This document shows, in pieces, positions 17,202-28,218 of a stretch of DNA of 64,000 nucleotides. Source of the DNA: Allorhizobium ampelinum S4 (GTDB lineage: Bacteria; Pseudomonadota; Alphaproteobacteria; Rhizobiales; Rhizobiaceae); assembly GCF_000016285.1 (NCBI RefSeq), contig NC_011989.1, positions 3,573,001-3,637,000 on the forward strand, in the 5' to 3' direction. The position numbers were made by a program, and so were the translations under genes. Under the pieces are notes generated by a model. It was given only the letters and a program-made list of their open reading frames with translations, did no database searches and had not been told where the DNA came from. Position 1 is the stretch's first letter; each line of letters opens with the position of its first letter.

Positions 17202-18059
17202 TCAGGCCACCATCTGTGGATTGGCCTGAACCAGCGCGACCTTCAGCTTTTCCATCGCCCGGGTCTCGATCTGGCGCACCCGCTCCTTGGAAATACCAAG
17301 CTCACAGCCCAGCTCCTCAAGCGTTGCACCGTCCTCCGAAAGTCGCCGGGCGCGAATGATGCGCATTTCACGCTCATTCAGATGGGCCATGGCGCCGCGC
17401 AGCCAATCCAGGCGACGCTCGGTATCGATCATATCCGTCACCTGCTCGTCCGGTGTCGGCTCATCGCTGGCCAGCATATCCAGCCGTTCGGCACCCTCTT
17501 CACCATTGTTGGAAATCGGTGCTTGCAGGGAGGTATCATTGGAAGAGAGCCGGGCGTCCATCGACTGGACATCGGCAAGGCTGACACCAAGCGCGGTGGC
17601 AATTTCCTGGTGGATAGCCTGATCGGTCAAGCGTTGATCGCCCTGGGCAAGCTTTGCCCGCAACCGGCGTAGATTGAAAAACAACGCCTTCTGGGAGGAA
17701 CTGGTGCCGCCGCGCACGATGGACCAGTTGCGCAGGATATAATCCTGCATGGAGGCGCGAATCCACCAACCGGCATAGGTCGAAAAACGCACATCACGGG
17801 TCGGCTCAAACCTTGCCGCAGCTTCCAGCAGCCCTATATAGCCTTCTTGAATGAGATCGCCGAGCGGTAGGCCGAAGCCACGGAACTTGGAAGCCATGGC
17901 AATCACCAGCCGCATATGGGCATGGGCAATCTGGTTTCGGGCCACCTGATCGTTGCCATGTTTCCAGCGTACCGCCAGATCATGCTCCTCCTGGCGCTCC
18001 AGATACGGTGCGGCCATTGCAATCCTGATGAGCTTCTTATCGGCCTGCAGGGAATTCAT
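17202..18059 (-). CDS. rpoH: RNA polymerase sigma-32 family factor, RpoH2-like
   Basis: An alternative sigma factor of the heat-shock class. Region 2 is clear (DLIQEGYIGLLEAAARFEPTRDVRFSTYAGWWIRASMQDYILRNWSIV split over about 75-120), the RpoH box appears as QKALFFNLRRLR, and region 4 ends with LGISKERVRQIETRAMEKLK. The 285-residue length fits. I chose ATG 18059, preceded by GGAGG six bases upstream, over an in-frame GTG at 18077. Rhizobiaceae carry RpoH1 and RpoH2; the short N-terminus and sequence suggest RpoH2, which in Sinorhizobium responds to the general stress sigma RpoE2. I see no clear RpoE2-type promoter here. htpG, a typical heat-shock target, lies divergently upstream. Confidence 0.9.
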   Translation of the reverse strand: MNSLQADKKLIRIAMAAPYLERQEEHDLAVRWKHGNDQVARNQIAHAHMRLVIAMASKFRGFGLPLGDLIQEGYIGLLEAAARFEPTRDVRFSTYAGWWIRASMQDYILRNWSIVRGGTSSSQKALFFNLRRLRAKLAQGDQRLTDQAIHQEIATALGVSLADVQSMDARLSSNDTSLQAPISNNGEEGAERLDMLASDEPTPDEQVTDMIDTERRLDWLRGAMAHLNEREMRIIRARRLSEDGATLEELGCELGISKERVRQIETRAMEKLKVALVQANPQMVA

Positions 18060-18543
18060 TACGACCTCCATTCGCACGGCACCACGAGCCGCGTCGAGAG
18101 CAATTTAAAGGTTCAAACCACGGCAATGAATGTTTCATTCTTTTACGATGGGACTTGCCAAACGGATCACTGCGCGACATATCTTTTGTAGATTTAACTA
18201 ATGTTCTCAGTCATGAGATGGTGTTTTGCCCGTACCACGTCGCTGTAACGCTTAAAGCTGCGGAATGTTCCAGCTATAGGGCTGGACAAATTCTGTTGCC
18301 CGCCCAAGATACCCGCATCCGCACGCATCAACGCGTCTACGCAGCGCAAAAAAGCGAATGTCGATCATCTCGCCAACATCCCAGCTCTTGAATTTCACCT
18401 GATCTTTCGCCACCTGAAGGCGGTTGCGGGCCGCAGGTGGGACACCCTTTGCGACGCCAGCAAAATACTCTTTTTGCAGCATGCTGAGGGACAGGTCGCA
18501 GTGCCCATCCAGGCATGCTGCCTGACGTGATACGGGAGTTACA
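18060..18543. other. Divergent promoter region of rpoH2 and htpG
   Basis: This 484-base gap must drive both stress genes. A possible 76-codon minus-strand frame at 18252-18482 (starting MLQKEYFAGVAKG, containing KFKSWDVGEMIDIRFFALRRR) has protein-like composition but no good ribosome site, and I would not call it a gene without homologues. No consensus heat-shock promoter could be fixed by eye. Confidence 0.45.
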
Positions 18544-20475
18544 ATGTCGACAGAAACAGCCGAAAAGCCGGGCGAAACTACGCCAGAATCACATGTGTTC
18601 GAAGCCGATGTGGCGCGCCTTCTGCATATGATGGTGCATTCGGTTTATTCGGACAAGGATGTGTTCCTGCGGGAACTGGTTTCCAATGCCGCTGATGCCT
18701 GCGAGAAACTACGCTATGAAGCAATTACCACGCCGGGCCTTCTCACCAGCGATCCAGATCCCCGCATTCAGCTGCGGCTCGATGCCGATAACAGGCAATT
18801 GATCCTCGAAGACAATGGTATCGGCATGAGCCGGGCTGAGTTGATCGAAGCCCTGGGTACGATTGCCCGGTCTGGCACCCGTGCCTTCATGGAGCGGATC
18901 GAGGCCAGCAAGGCGGACGCTGCCAAGACCGGCGAGGATGCCCAGTTGATCGGCCAGTTTGGTGTCGGCTTCTATTCCTGCTTCATGGTGGCGGATAAGG
19001 TGGATGTGGTAACGCGCCGTGCCGGGGAGACGCAGGCCTGGATCTGGTCCTCAGACGGCAAGGGCAGCTATTCCATCAGCGAGATCGATGCCGAGAGCGC
19101 ACCAGCGCGTGGCACCCGCATCACTCTGCATTTGATGGAGGATGCCAAGGACTATGCTACCCGCGCCCGCGTCGAGCGGATCGTCAAGCAGCAGTCAGGC
19201 CATGTGCCGGTTGCGATCACCCTGGTTGAAAAGCCCGGCGACGAACCAACCCGGATCACCGAAGGCACAGCTCTCTGGACCCGCCCGAAATCCGAGATCA
19301 GCAGCGAGGACTATGCCGATTTCTATCGCGGCATTGCCGGTCAATATGACGAACCGGCCTTGACGGTGCATTTCCGCGCCGAAGGCCGCCATGAATATAC
19401 CGCCCTTGCCTTCGTACCCGGCACGCCCCCTTTCGACCTGTTTGATCCCGACCGCAAAGGCCGCATCAAGCTCTATGTGAAGCGGGTCTTCATCACCGAC
19501 GATGCCGAACTTCTGCCGCGTTACCTGCGCTTCGTGCGCGGCCTCGTCGATACCGCCGACCTGCCGCTGAACGTGTCGCGTGAAATGATCCAGGAAAGCC
19601 CGATCCTGTCGGCGATCCGCAAGGGCGTGACCAATCGCATCCTGACCTCCGTGGAAAAACTGGCCCAGAACGAGCCGGAAACCTACAAGACGCTCTGGGA
19701 AAATTTCGGCGCAGTGCTGAAAGAAGGGCTCTATGAGGATTTCGAACGGCGCAGCCAATTGCTGGGACTTACCCGTTTTCGCACCACGACATCAGGCGAC
19801 GACCAGCGTAGCCTTGCCGACTATCTCAAGGACCTCAAGCCGGAACAGGACAGCATTTATTACCTGGCCGGGAGCAACATCGAACAGCTGAGAGCCTCGC
19901 CGCAGCTGGAAGGTTTTCGCGCTCGTGGCATCGAGGTTCTACTGCTCTCAGACCAGATCGACAGTTTCTGGGTGATGAATGCCCCGGAGTTTGAGGGCAA
20001 GACCTTCAAATCCGTTAGCCAGGGGGCAGCCGACCTTGCCAAATTCGCCAAGGCCGACGCCGGTGCTGATAGCGACCAGGATAGCAACGACCAGGCAAAA
20101 GCCGATATTGCCGGATTCCTGGCACTCGCCAAGGAGCAGTTGAAAGATCAGGTTGCCGATGTCCGCGCCTCAGACCGGCTGACGGAAAGCCCGGTCTGCC
20201 TCGTTGCGCCGGAAAGCGGTTATGACCGTCAGCTGGAGAAAATATTGGCAGGTGCAGGCCAACTGGCCTCAACCTCCAAGCCGGTGCTGGAGCTGAATGC
20301 CGATCACGTGCTGGTAAAAGCCATGGCTGGTGCCCAACATACGCCTGCCCTGCAAAATGATGCGATCCACCTGCTGTATGATCAGGCCCGCATTCTCGAT
20401 GGTGAAAAACCAGCCGACGCCCGGGCCTTTGCGGAGCGCATGGGACGGCTGCTCGAAAAGGCGCTTCGCGCCTGA
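18544..20475 (+). CDS. htpG: Molecular chaperone HtpG (Hsp90)
   Basis: The bacterial Hsp90, an ATP-dependent homodimeric cytoplasmic chaperone. The 643-residue protein has the GHKL ATP-binding fold: LRELVSNAADACEKLR (N box), LEDNGIGMS (G1) and GQFGVGFYSCFMVADKV (G2), then the middle domain with the catalytic-loop Arg region (PLNVSREMIQESPIL) and the C-terminal dimerisation domain. Homologues start at the same place, and GGGAG precedes the ATG. The gene ends in a strong terminator. Heat-shock control by an RpoH factor is expected from the family and from the divergent rpoH2. Confidence 0.97.
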   Translation: MSTETAEKPGETTPESHVFEADVARLLHMMVHSVYSDKDVFLRELVSNAADACEKLRYEAITTPGLLTSDPDPRIQLRLDADNRQLILEDNGIGMSRAELIEALGTIARSGTRAFMERIEASKADAAKTGEDAQLIGQFGVGFYSCFMVADKVDVVTRRAGETQAWIWSSDGKGSYSISEIDAESAPARGTRITLHLMEDAKDYATRARVERIVKQQSGHVPVAITLVEKPGDEPTRITEGTALWTRPKSEISSEDYADFYRGIAGQYDEPALTVHFRAEGRHEYTALAFVPGTPPFDLFDPDRKGRIKLYVKRVFITDDAELLPRYLRFVRGLVDTADLPLNVSREMIQESPILSAIRKGVTNRILTSVEKLAQNEPETYKTLWENFGAVLKEGLYEDFERRSQLLGLTRFRTTTSGDDQRSLADYLKDLKPEQDSIYYLAGSNIEQLRASPQLEGFRARGIEVLLLSDQIDSFWVMNAPEFEGKTFKSVSQGAADLAKFAKADAGADSDQDSNDQAKADIAGFLALAKEQLKDQVADVRASDRLTESPVCLVAPESGYDRQLEKILAGAGQLASTSKPVLELNADHVLVKAMAGAQHTPALQNDAIHLLYDQARILDGEKPADARAFAERMGRLLEKALRA

Positions 20476-20492
20476 TAAGTGCACAATAAACA

Positions 20493-20528
20493 AAGGCCCG
20501 GTTCGCATCTGCAAACCGGGCCTTTTTT
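20493..20528. terminator. Bidirectional terminator between htpG and bfr
   Basis: AAGGCCCGGTT pairs with AACCGGGCCTT across a loop of about ten bases and is followed by six T on the plus strand; the minus strand has a shorter T-rich flank. The genes converge, so the hairpin probably serves both, best for htpG. Confidence 0.85.
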
Positions 20529-20540
20529 GATGAAGGAAGA

Positions 20541-21026
20541 TTATTCCGAAGCGTCGGCGGAATCAGCGTTGAGCTGGCCGTATTTTTCGGCGCCAAGCTT
20601 GGAGAACAGCTCGAGCTGGGTTTCGAGGAAGTCGATATGGCCTTCCTCATCCATCAGCAGCTGTTCGAACAGCTTCATGGTGACGTAGTCACCAGCCTGA
20701 TAACAGATATCGCGGGATTCCTTGTAAGCCGTGCGGGCTTCGTATTCGCCAGCCAGATCGGCCTCCAGAACTTCCTTGACCGTCTGGCCAATGCGCAAGG
20801 GCGCCAGCGTCTGAAGATTGGGGTGGCCTTCCAGGAAAATAATGCGCTCGACCAGCTTGTCGGCATGCTGCATTTCCTCGATAGATTCAGCACGCTCCTT
20901 CTTTGCAAGCTTGGTATAGCCCCAATCTTCAAGAAGACGGTAGTGCAGCCAATACTGATTGACGGCACCCAGCTCCAGAAACAAAGCCTGGTTCAAACGT
21001 TCAATAACTTTTGCATCGCCCTTCAT
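20541..21026 (-). CDS. bfr: Bacterioferritin
   Basis: Bacterioferritin forms a 24-subunit haem-containing shell that oxidises Fe(II) and stores iron. All ferroxidase ligands are in the expected places: Glu18, Glu51, His54, Glu94, Glu127 and His130. Met52, the axial haem ligand shared by two subunits, is present in EEMQHADKL. The length is 161 residues. A 17-base box that fits the rhizobial Irr (ICE) consensus in 15 of 17 positions lies 173 bases upstream. Its partner bfd is the next gene upstream on the same strand, with a terminator between, so they are separate units. Confidence 0.96.
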   Translation of the reverse strand: MKGDAKVIERLNQALFLELGAVNQYWLHYRLLEDWGYTKLAKKERAESIEEMQHADKLVERIIFLEGHPNLQTLAPLRIGQTVKEVLEADLAGEYEARTAYKESRDICYQAGDYVTMKLFEQLLMDEEGHIDFLETQLELFSKLGAEKYGQLNADSADASE

Positions 21027-21198
21027 CGGCGGACCCCTATTTTGACAGTGACCGGCACAGAGAATTGCCGAGATCTTGGATGATCACCAGAATTATCCAT
21101 GCAGCCTGATAGATTACAATCCACTGCGCCTCGCTCTCGCGATTTGCACCGGTAATGTCGTGATAAAAGCAGGATTGTACCGTCAAGTCGAGCGCTAT

Positions 21199-21215
21199 CT
21201 TAGAATGATTCCAAA
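21199..21215 (-). promoter_or_regulatory. Candidate Irr binding site (ICE box) upstream of bfr
   Basis: CTTAGAATGATTCCAAA matches the published rhizobial ICE consensus TTTAGAAYNRTTCTAAA in 15 of 17 positions and is itself an imperfect inverted repeat. Irr is known to repress iron-storage and iron-using genes when iron is scarce, and bfr is a usual member of that regulon. It lies 173 bases from the bfr ATG, so the transcript would need a fairly long leader. Confidence 0.6.
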
Positions 21216-21268
21216 AAGATTGAAGAAAGCCCAGATTCCACCGAACCGGTCATGCGTTCCGCACAAAC

Positions 21269-21291
21269 GAAAAACCCCGCACGAAGCGGGG
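21269..21291 (-). terminator. Terminator downstream of bfd
   Basis: Read on the minus strand, CCCCGC and GCGGGG pair around TTCGT and are followed by TTTTTCG. It lies about 180 bases after the bfd stop and isolates bfd from bfr. Confidence 0.75.
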
Positions 21292-21354
21292 TAGAAAAGG
21301 CAAGAGTCACGCTGCAACGAAGTTAATTGGGGCAATAGCGGCGGCCCGTTGCGC

Positions 21355-21450
21355 CATATATGGCGCATAAAGGCTCAATGTCGCTCTTTATATCTGCTCG
21401 ATAATGTCTTAAATGAATTCCGATTTCAGCAGGAAATTATGCAATAGGTC
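21355..21450. repeat. Dispersed repeat, copy B
   Basis: It follows copy A at 7741-7830 in order: TATGGCGCATAAAGGCTC, then TGTCGCTCTTTATAT, then a degenerate hairpin around AATTCCGATTTC and finally AAATTATGCAATAGG. It ends 23 bases before the bfd stop. The hairpin arms are more decayed than in copies A and C. Confidence 0.65.
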
Positions 21451-21472
21451 CGCCCCCCAGATCAGACGCCCG

Positions 21473-21814
21473 TTAGGCTGTCCGACTGATACGATTGCGG
21501 CGTTCGATGAGTTCGTTCTTCTGCTCTTCCTGGAAACGCTTCAGGCGCTCCATGAAATTCACGAGGTTTTCGCCATCGCTGTTGCGCTGAGCGTGAAAGG
21601 CCTGGGTCGTCGAGACGATGATATCCACGACATTCGGGAAACACCCACAACAGCGACCACGCTTTTCCATGGCGTGATAGACCTTTGCAGGCACGATCAA
21701 CTGCCAACAGTCCTGCTCAAGAAATTCCGTGATCGTGTCGCGGATTTCTTTCTCGGTGATGAAATTGCAACTGCACACCAGCATCGGCTTCAGCCCGTCA
21801 AACAAACATGACAT
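21473..21814 (-). CDS. bfd: Bacterioferritin-associated ferredoxin-like [2Fe-2S] protein
   Basis: Bfd-type proteins reduce stored ferric iron in bacterioferritin to release Fe(II). The domain begins MLVCSCNFITEKEIRD, giving the CSC pair, and the second cysteine pair is RGRCCGCFPNVVD, matching the Bfd cluster pattern C-x-C...C-x2-C. The long charged C-terminus (RLKRFQEEQKNELIERR) is common in alphaproteobacterial versions. Two starts are possible: ATG 21814 with GAGAGAG upstream, and ATG 21784, which is where most homologues begin. A promoter-like pair TTGACA/CATAAA lies upstream. Pairing with nearby bfr supports the role. Confidence 0.85.
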   Translation of the reverse strand: MSCLFDGLKPMLVCSCNFITEKEIRDTITEFLEQDCWQLIVPAKVYHAMEKRGRCCGCFPNVVDIIVSTTQAFHAQRNSDGENLVNFMERLKRFQEEQKNELIERRNRISRTA

Positions 21815-21826
21815 CTACTCTCTCGT

Positions 21827-21856
21827 TTTATGGCTAAACAAGAGGCTATCTGTCAA
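21827..21856 (-). promoter_or_regulatory. Likely sigma-70 promoter of bfd
   Basis: On the minus strand a perfect -35 TTGACA is separated by 18 bases from CATAAA, four of six matches to the -10 consensus. It lies 13 bases upstream of the longer bfd start, so the leader would be very short. I see no iron-responsive box overlapping it. Confidence 0.45.
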
Positions 21857-21905
21857 GAAAAAACATACCGATCACAGGGAAGTTGTTTTATGCGCATGAA
21901 ATGCG

Positions 21906-22388
21906 TCAGGAACGATGATAGGGATGGCCGGAGAGGATGGTAACGGCGCGGTAGAGCTGTTCGGCCAGCATGATGCGCACCAGCTGATGCGGCCACGTCA
22001 TCTTTCCAAGATTCAGCACTAGATCGGCCCGGTCGCGGAAATCCGGGTCAAGCCCATCGGCCCCACCGATAACGATGACCATGTCACGACGACCGCGATC
22101 CTTGTGGTCGCCGACATAGGTCGCGAATTCCTGGCTATCCCAACTTTTGCCGCGCTCATCCAGCGCCACGACAAGAGGATTGTCCGGCAGGGATTTTTCG
22201 ATCTGCACCGCCTCTTCCCGCTTGCGGGTGGCGGAATTCGAGGCTCTGCTTTCCGGCAGCTCGTTGACACGAGAAAATTCCAGCCCGCTCGCCGGACCGG
22301 CCTTGGCAAAGCGGTCCAGATAGCGTGACACAAGATCTTTCTCTGGCCCGGCTTTCAACCGGCCAACGGCAACAATGCCTATCCGCAT
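21906..22388 (-). CDS. rlmH: 23S rRNA pseudouridine-1915 N3-methyltransferase RlmH
   Basis: RlmH is a SPOUT-fold methyltransferase that modifies pseudouridine 1915 in 23S rRNA on the assembled ribosome. The ATG at 22388 (MRIGIVAVGRLKAGPEK) has AGAGGA upstream and gives 160 residues, close to the 155 of E. coli. SPOUT marks are VVALDERGKSWDSQEFA, VIVIGGADGLD and the knot region LGKMTWPHQLVRIMLAEQLYRA, ending HPYHRS. It is the last gene of the obgE-proBA-nadD-rsfS-rlmH run. Confidence 0.95.
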   Translation of the reverse strand: MRIGIVAVGRLKAGPEKDLVSRYLDRFAKAGPASGLEFSRVNELPESRASNSATRKREEAVQIEKSLPDNPLVVALDERGKSWDSQEFATYVGDHKDRGRRDMVIVIGGADGLDPDFRDRADLVLNLGKMTWPHQLVRIMLAEQLYRAVTILSGHPYHRS

Positions 22389-22551
22389 CCCATCCTCTTG
22401 AGGGTTCGATCCGCAAAACCGACACCAGCTGAACGGAAACCCGCTCGCTTTCTTGGCAGACAAGGATCATCCCGTCGAAAACACGCGACGATCATTGCCT
22501 TTATCGGGCTCGATACCATCTCCAGACCGGCAAATATACCGCCTGTGAGGG

Positions 22552-23016
22552 TTAGTGCAGTCGGCTTTCCTCGATATCCGGTGCGGCCCACATCTTTTCG
22601 ATGTTATAGAACTCGCGGATTTCGGGGCGGAAGACATGTATAATAATGTCTCCGGCGTCGATCAGCACCCAATCGCCGGTCTCAAGACCTTCGACGCGCG
22701 GTGCGCCAAAGCCTTCATCCTTCAGATCGGAGACGAGATGTTCGCAGATCGCCACGACGTGACGGGACGAGCGACCGGACACGACCACCATGTAGTCGCC
22801 CAGCGCCGATTTTCCGGCAATGTCGATAGAGACGATATCTTCTGCTTTCGAGTCCTCAAGGCTTGTGAGGACCAGCTCAAGCGCGCGGGCTGCGGCATCG
22901 ACGCCACGTTCCGGGCTTTGCGGGATCGCGACAGTGGCGCGGCCCTTGGTGTGTACTGTTGTCAGAGTTTGTCCTTTCCGTCGGTAACAGCACGAAAACG
23001 ACTCAGAGGCACCCAT
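22552..23016 (-). CDS. rsfS: Ribosome silencing factor RsfS
   Basis: RsfS binds ribosomal protein L14 and blocks subunit joining in starved cells. The conserved core runs ALELVLTSLEDSKAEDIVSIDIAGKS, then GDYMVVVSGRSSRHVVAICEHL and GDWVLIDAGDIIIHVFRPEIREFYNIEKMW. The start is uncertain. ATG 23016 gives 154 residues but has no good ribosome site, while homologous proteins seem to begin near LTTVHTKGR, where a CTG at 22965 is preceded by AAAGGA at good spacing. The gene lies 35 bases after nadD, the usual order. Confidence 0.92.
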   Translation of the reverse strand: MGASESFSCCYRRKGQTLTTVHTKGRATVAIPQSPERGVDAAARALELVLTSLEDSKAEDIVSIDIAGKSALGDYMVVVSGRSSRHVVAICEHLVSDLKDEGFGAPRVEGLETGDWVLIDAGDIIIHVFRPEIREFYNIEKMWAAPDIEESRLH

Positions 23017-23051
23017 TGCCAGTGAGCCAATAATAAGGTGGCACTGAATAG

Positions 23052-23645
23052 TTAATCTTTCAAGACAGGCCCTGTGCGAAGCGCCGTCGAACTCAGCATT
23101 GAACGCGGTCCGTGAATGAAGGTCCAGGCGGGTGCCTGCCTGCGCCACAGCACACCGGCATCGCTTTCATCAACCCGGGCAAAGTCAAACCGCTGCGCCA
23201 TTTTCGATGACAGATAAGACAGGGTCGCACCGGGCCGATCAATCACCGCAATCGGAAAGGTCATGGCGATCTTCTGCCAATCCTGCCAATGGTGAAAGGA
23301 GCGAAGATTATCCGCCCCCATGATCCAGATGAAATGTACATGCGGGTTCAGCCGCTTCACATGATCCAGCGTGCGCGCGGTATAGCTCGTCCCCAGCTCC
23401 GCCTCAAAGGCGGTGATCTTCAGGCGTGGGTCCTGCGCCAAGCCTTCGCAAAGCGCCAGCCGCTCGGCCAAAGGTGCCAGCTGGCTGTGATTCTTCAGCG
23501 GGTTTCCGGGTGTCACCATCCACCACAACTGATCCAGGCCCAGCCGGCGAAGGGCAATCTCAGCCACCAGCACATGGCCCTGATGCGGCGGATTGAACGA
23601 TCCGCCGAACAGGCCAACAACCATACCGCGCTCGGTATGCGGCAT
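23052..23645 (-). CDS. nadD: Nicotinate-nucleotide adenylyltransferase
   Basis: NadD adenylates nicotinate mononucleotide in NAD synthesis. The nucleotidyltransferase signature GGSFNPPHQGH is near the N-terminus, followed by WWMVTPGNPLK and the FIWIMGADNL loop; the C-terminal S-x-T-x-x-R motif appears as LSSTALR. I used ATG 23645 (MPHTERGMVVGLFGG), giving 197 residues. GTG 23681, one base after the proA stop, and ATG 23708, inside proA, are other possibilities. It is part of the proA-nadD-rsfS chain. Confidence 0.93.
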   Translation of the reverse strand: MPHTERGMVVGLFGGSFNPPHQGHVLVAEIALRRLGLDQLWWMVTPGNPLKNHSQLAPLAERLALCEGLAQDPRLKITAFEAELGTSYTARTLDHVKRLNPHVHFIWIMGADNLRSFHHWQDWQKIAMTFPIAVIDRPGATLSYLSSKMAQRFDFARVDESDAGVLWRRQAPAWTFIHGPRSMLSSTALRTGPVLKD

Positions 23646-23682
23646 GCGCAGATAGTGTGCCGCGACCCCGGAATGGCTCACG

Positions 23683-24958
23683 TCAGGGCCGGATCTGCCC
23701 GGTGCCATGCACCCGGTATTTGAATGAGGTCAATTGCTCGACGCCAACCGGCCCGCGCGCATGCATCTTGCCGGTGGCAATGCCGATTTCCCCGCCCATG
23801 CCGAATTCGCCGCCATCGGCAAATTGGGTTGAGGCATTGTGCAACAGGATAGCCGAATCCACTTCATTGAAGAACCGCTCGACCACAGCAGGATCTTCAG
23901 CAATCACCGCTTCGGTATGGTTGGAAGAATAGCGGGCGATATGGTCGATGGCCCCACCGATGCCATCGACAACGGCAACCGAGATGATTGCATCGAGATA
24001 TTCGGTACGCCAATCTTCGTCCACAGCAGCCTTCAGGCCGGGAAAGACTTTCAGCACCGTGGCCGAGGCGCGAATTTCGCAACCGGCCTCGGTCAGGGCT
24101 TCGAGGAGCGGCATCAAATGACTGCCGATGGCAGCACTATCGACAAGCAGGGTTTCCGCCGAGCCGCAAATGCCGGTCCGGCGCATCTTGGCGTTGACGA
24201 CAATGCTTTTCGCCATGTCGAGATCGGCAGATCCGTCAACATAGACATGGCACAGCCCTTCCAGATGGGCAAAGACCGGCACCCGCGCATCCGATTGCAC
24301 CCGCGCCACCAGGCTCTTGCCGCCACGCGGCACGATCACGTCAATCGTGCCGTTCAGCCCGGTCAGCATCGCGCCAACCGCAGCACGATCCGTGACCGGC
24401 ACCAGCTGGATGGCATGGTCTGGCAGCCCGGCGGCCACAAGCCCAGCCACCAGGCAGGCATGAATGGCGCGCGAGGAATTGACTGAGTCCGAGCCGCCGC
24501 GCAGGATCACGGCATTGCCGGATTTCAGGCAAAGCGCCCCCGCATCCGCCGTCACATTCGGACGGCTTTCATAAATCACCCCGATCACGCCAAGAGGGGT
24601 GCGGACCCGCTCGATCTTCAAACCATTCGGACGCTCCCAGGCCGCGATGACTTCACTGACCGGGTCTTTCAGCTCGGCCACCTCGCGCAGCCCCTTGGCC
24701 ATCGCGGTGATCCGCTCTTCATTCAGCGTGAGCCGGTCGATGAAGGAGGCAGCCAGCCCTGCCGTTTCGGCAGCCTTGAGATCAATGGCATTGGCGGCGA
24801 TGATCTGGCTTTTCCCGCTGAGGATCGCCTCACTCATGGCCATCAGCGCGGCATTTTTCTGGTCAGCCGAGGCAATGGCCAACGGTCGCGCAGCAGCCTT
24901 GGCCTTGGCGCCGATGTCTAGCATCAGCGCGTCAATACCATCCGCCTTGGCGACTGTG

Positions 24959-24966
<8 letters not shown>
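23683..24966 (-). CDS. proA: Gamma-glutamyl phosphate reductase
   Basis: ProA reduces gamma-glutamyl phosphate with NADPH to glutamate semialdehyde, the second step of proline synthesis. The 427-residue protein belongs to the aldehyde dehydrogenase fold; the catalytic cysteine is in [15 protein letters not shown], with [16 protein letters not shown] and [13 protein letters not shown] in the cofactor domain, and [16 protein letters not shown] at the C-terminus. Its start overlaps the end of proB by 8 bases, so the two are coupled, as expected for enzymes that channel a labile intermediate. Confidence 0.96.
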
Positions 24967-27255
<2,289 letters not shown>

Positions 27256-27321
27256 TCAGGATACTCATATCATATATGCGGCCATCGTTATCGCCGCTTG
27301 ACGCGGAGGTCAAAGAGTATC

Positions 27322-28182
27322 GTGCGTTTCGTCAGTTACAATATTCAATACGGGATCGGCCTGGACGGTAAATTCGACCCGATCAGGATCGCCAAAAACC
27401 TCGAGGGTGCCGATGTCATCGCCCTCCAGGAAGTCACCCGCGGTTATCCCGCCAATGGCGGGGCCGACCTGCCGGAAATTTTCGCCAACCATTTTCCCGA
27501 ATACCATTGGGTTTATGGACCCGCCTGCGACCTGCACGCCTCTTCGGCGCTGATCAAAGGCCGCCGGGTCGACAAGCGCTTTCAGTTCGGCAATATGGTG
27601 CTGTCGCGCTGGCCGATCTTGGCCAACCGGATGCTGCTGTTGCCGCGCACCCGAACCTTCGAAAAGCTCAACAATCAGCGCGCCGCCACCGAAGCGGTGA
27701 TCGATGCGCCCGGCGGGGCGCTCCGGGTCTATTCCGTCCATCTCGACCATGTCGCACCGGACGAACGCATCGCCCAGATCCGGTTTCTGAAGGACCGCGC
27801 CATCAACTTCATCCAGGAAGGCGGCGCAATGACCGGTGGACAGGAATTTGCCCTGCCGCAACCACCGCTGCCGGAGGATTTCCTGCTGATGGGCGATTTC
27901 AACATGCAGCCGGAATCGCCGGAATATCGCGAGATGGTCGGAACCATCGATGCTTATTACGGTCGCACCGCCCGCGCCGACGCCCCTCTGGACGCATTGG
28001 CCCGGCTCGGCAAACTCAATGCCGGCAGTTACAGCTGGGAAGAGGTCGGCAAGCCGGATATGCGCATGCATCTCGATTACTGTTTCCTAAGCGGCTCTCT
28101 GGCTCACCGCCTGAAAGCGGCAAGCGTCGATACCGATGCGGTCGGCTCAGACCATTTTCCGGTCTGGGTGGAATTGGATTGA
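27322..28182 (+). CDS. Endonuclease/exonuclease/phosphatase family protein
   Basis: A 286-residue metal-dependent hydrolase of the EEP fold; it may cleave DNA, a phospholipid or another phosphodiester, and the sequence does not decide. Catalytic-site segments are FVSYNIQYG, IALQEVTRG (metal Glu), LLMGDFNMQPESPEY, MHLDYCFLSG and GSDHFPVWVELD with the terminal Asp-His pair. No signal peptide is visible. I chose GTG 27322, which has GGAGG and AAAGAG upstream and matches the start of the conserved fold. It is divergent from obgE. Confidence 0.87.
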   Translation: MRFVSYNIQYGIGLDGKFDPIRIAKNLEGADVIALQEVTRGYPANGGADLPEIFANHFPEYHWVYGPACDLHASSALIKGRRVDKRFQFGNMVLSRWPILANRMLLLPRTRTFEKLNNQRAATEAVIDAPGGALRVYSVHLDHVAPDERIAQIRFLKDRAINFIQEGGAMTGGQEFALPQPPLPEDFLLMGDFNMQPESPEYREMVGTIDAYYGRTARADAPLDALARLGKLNAGSYSWEEVGKPDMRMHLDYCFLSGSLAHRLKAASVDTDAVGSDHFPVWVELD

Positions 28183-28218
28183 GGGTGCGGCGGCCCTGTC
28201 CGGCCGCCGCACCTGTCT

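Noticed and set aside
18252..18482. 76-codon minus-strand gene between rpoH2 and htpG
   Set aside because: Protein-like in part, but no ribosome site and it lies in a promoter region; needs homologues to be called.
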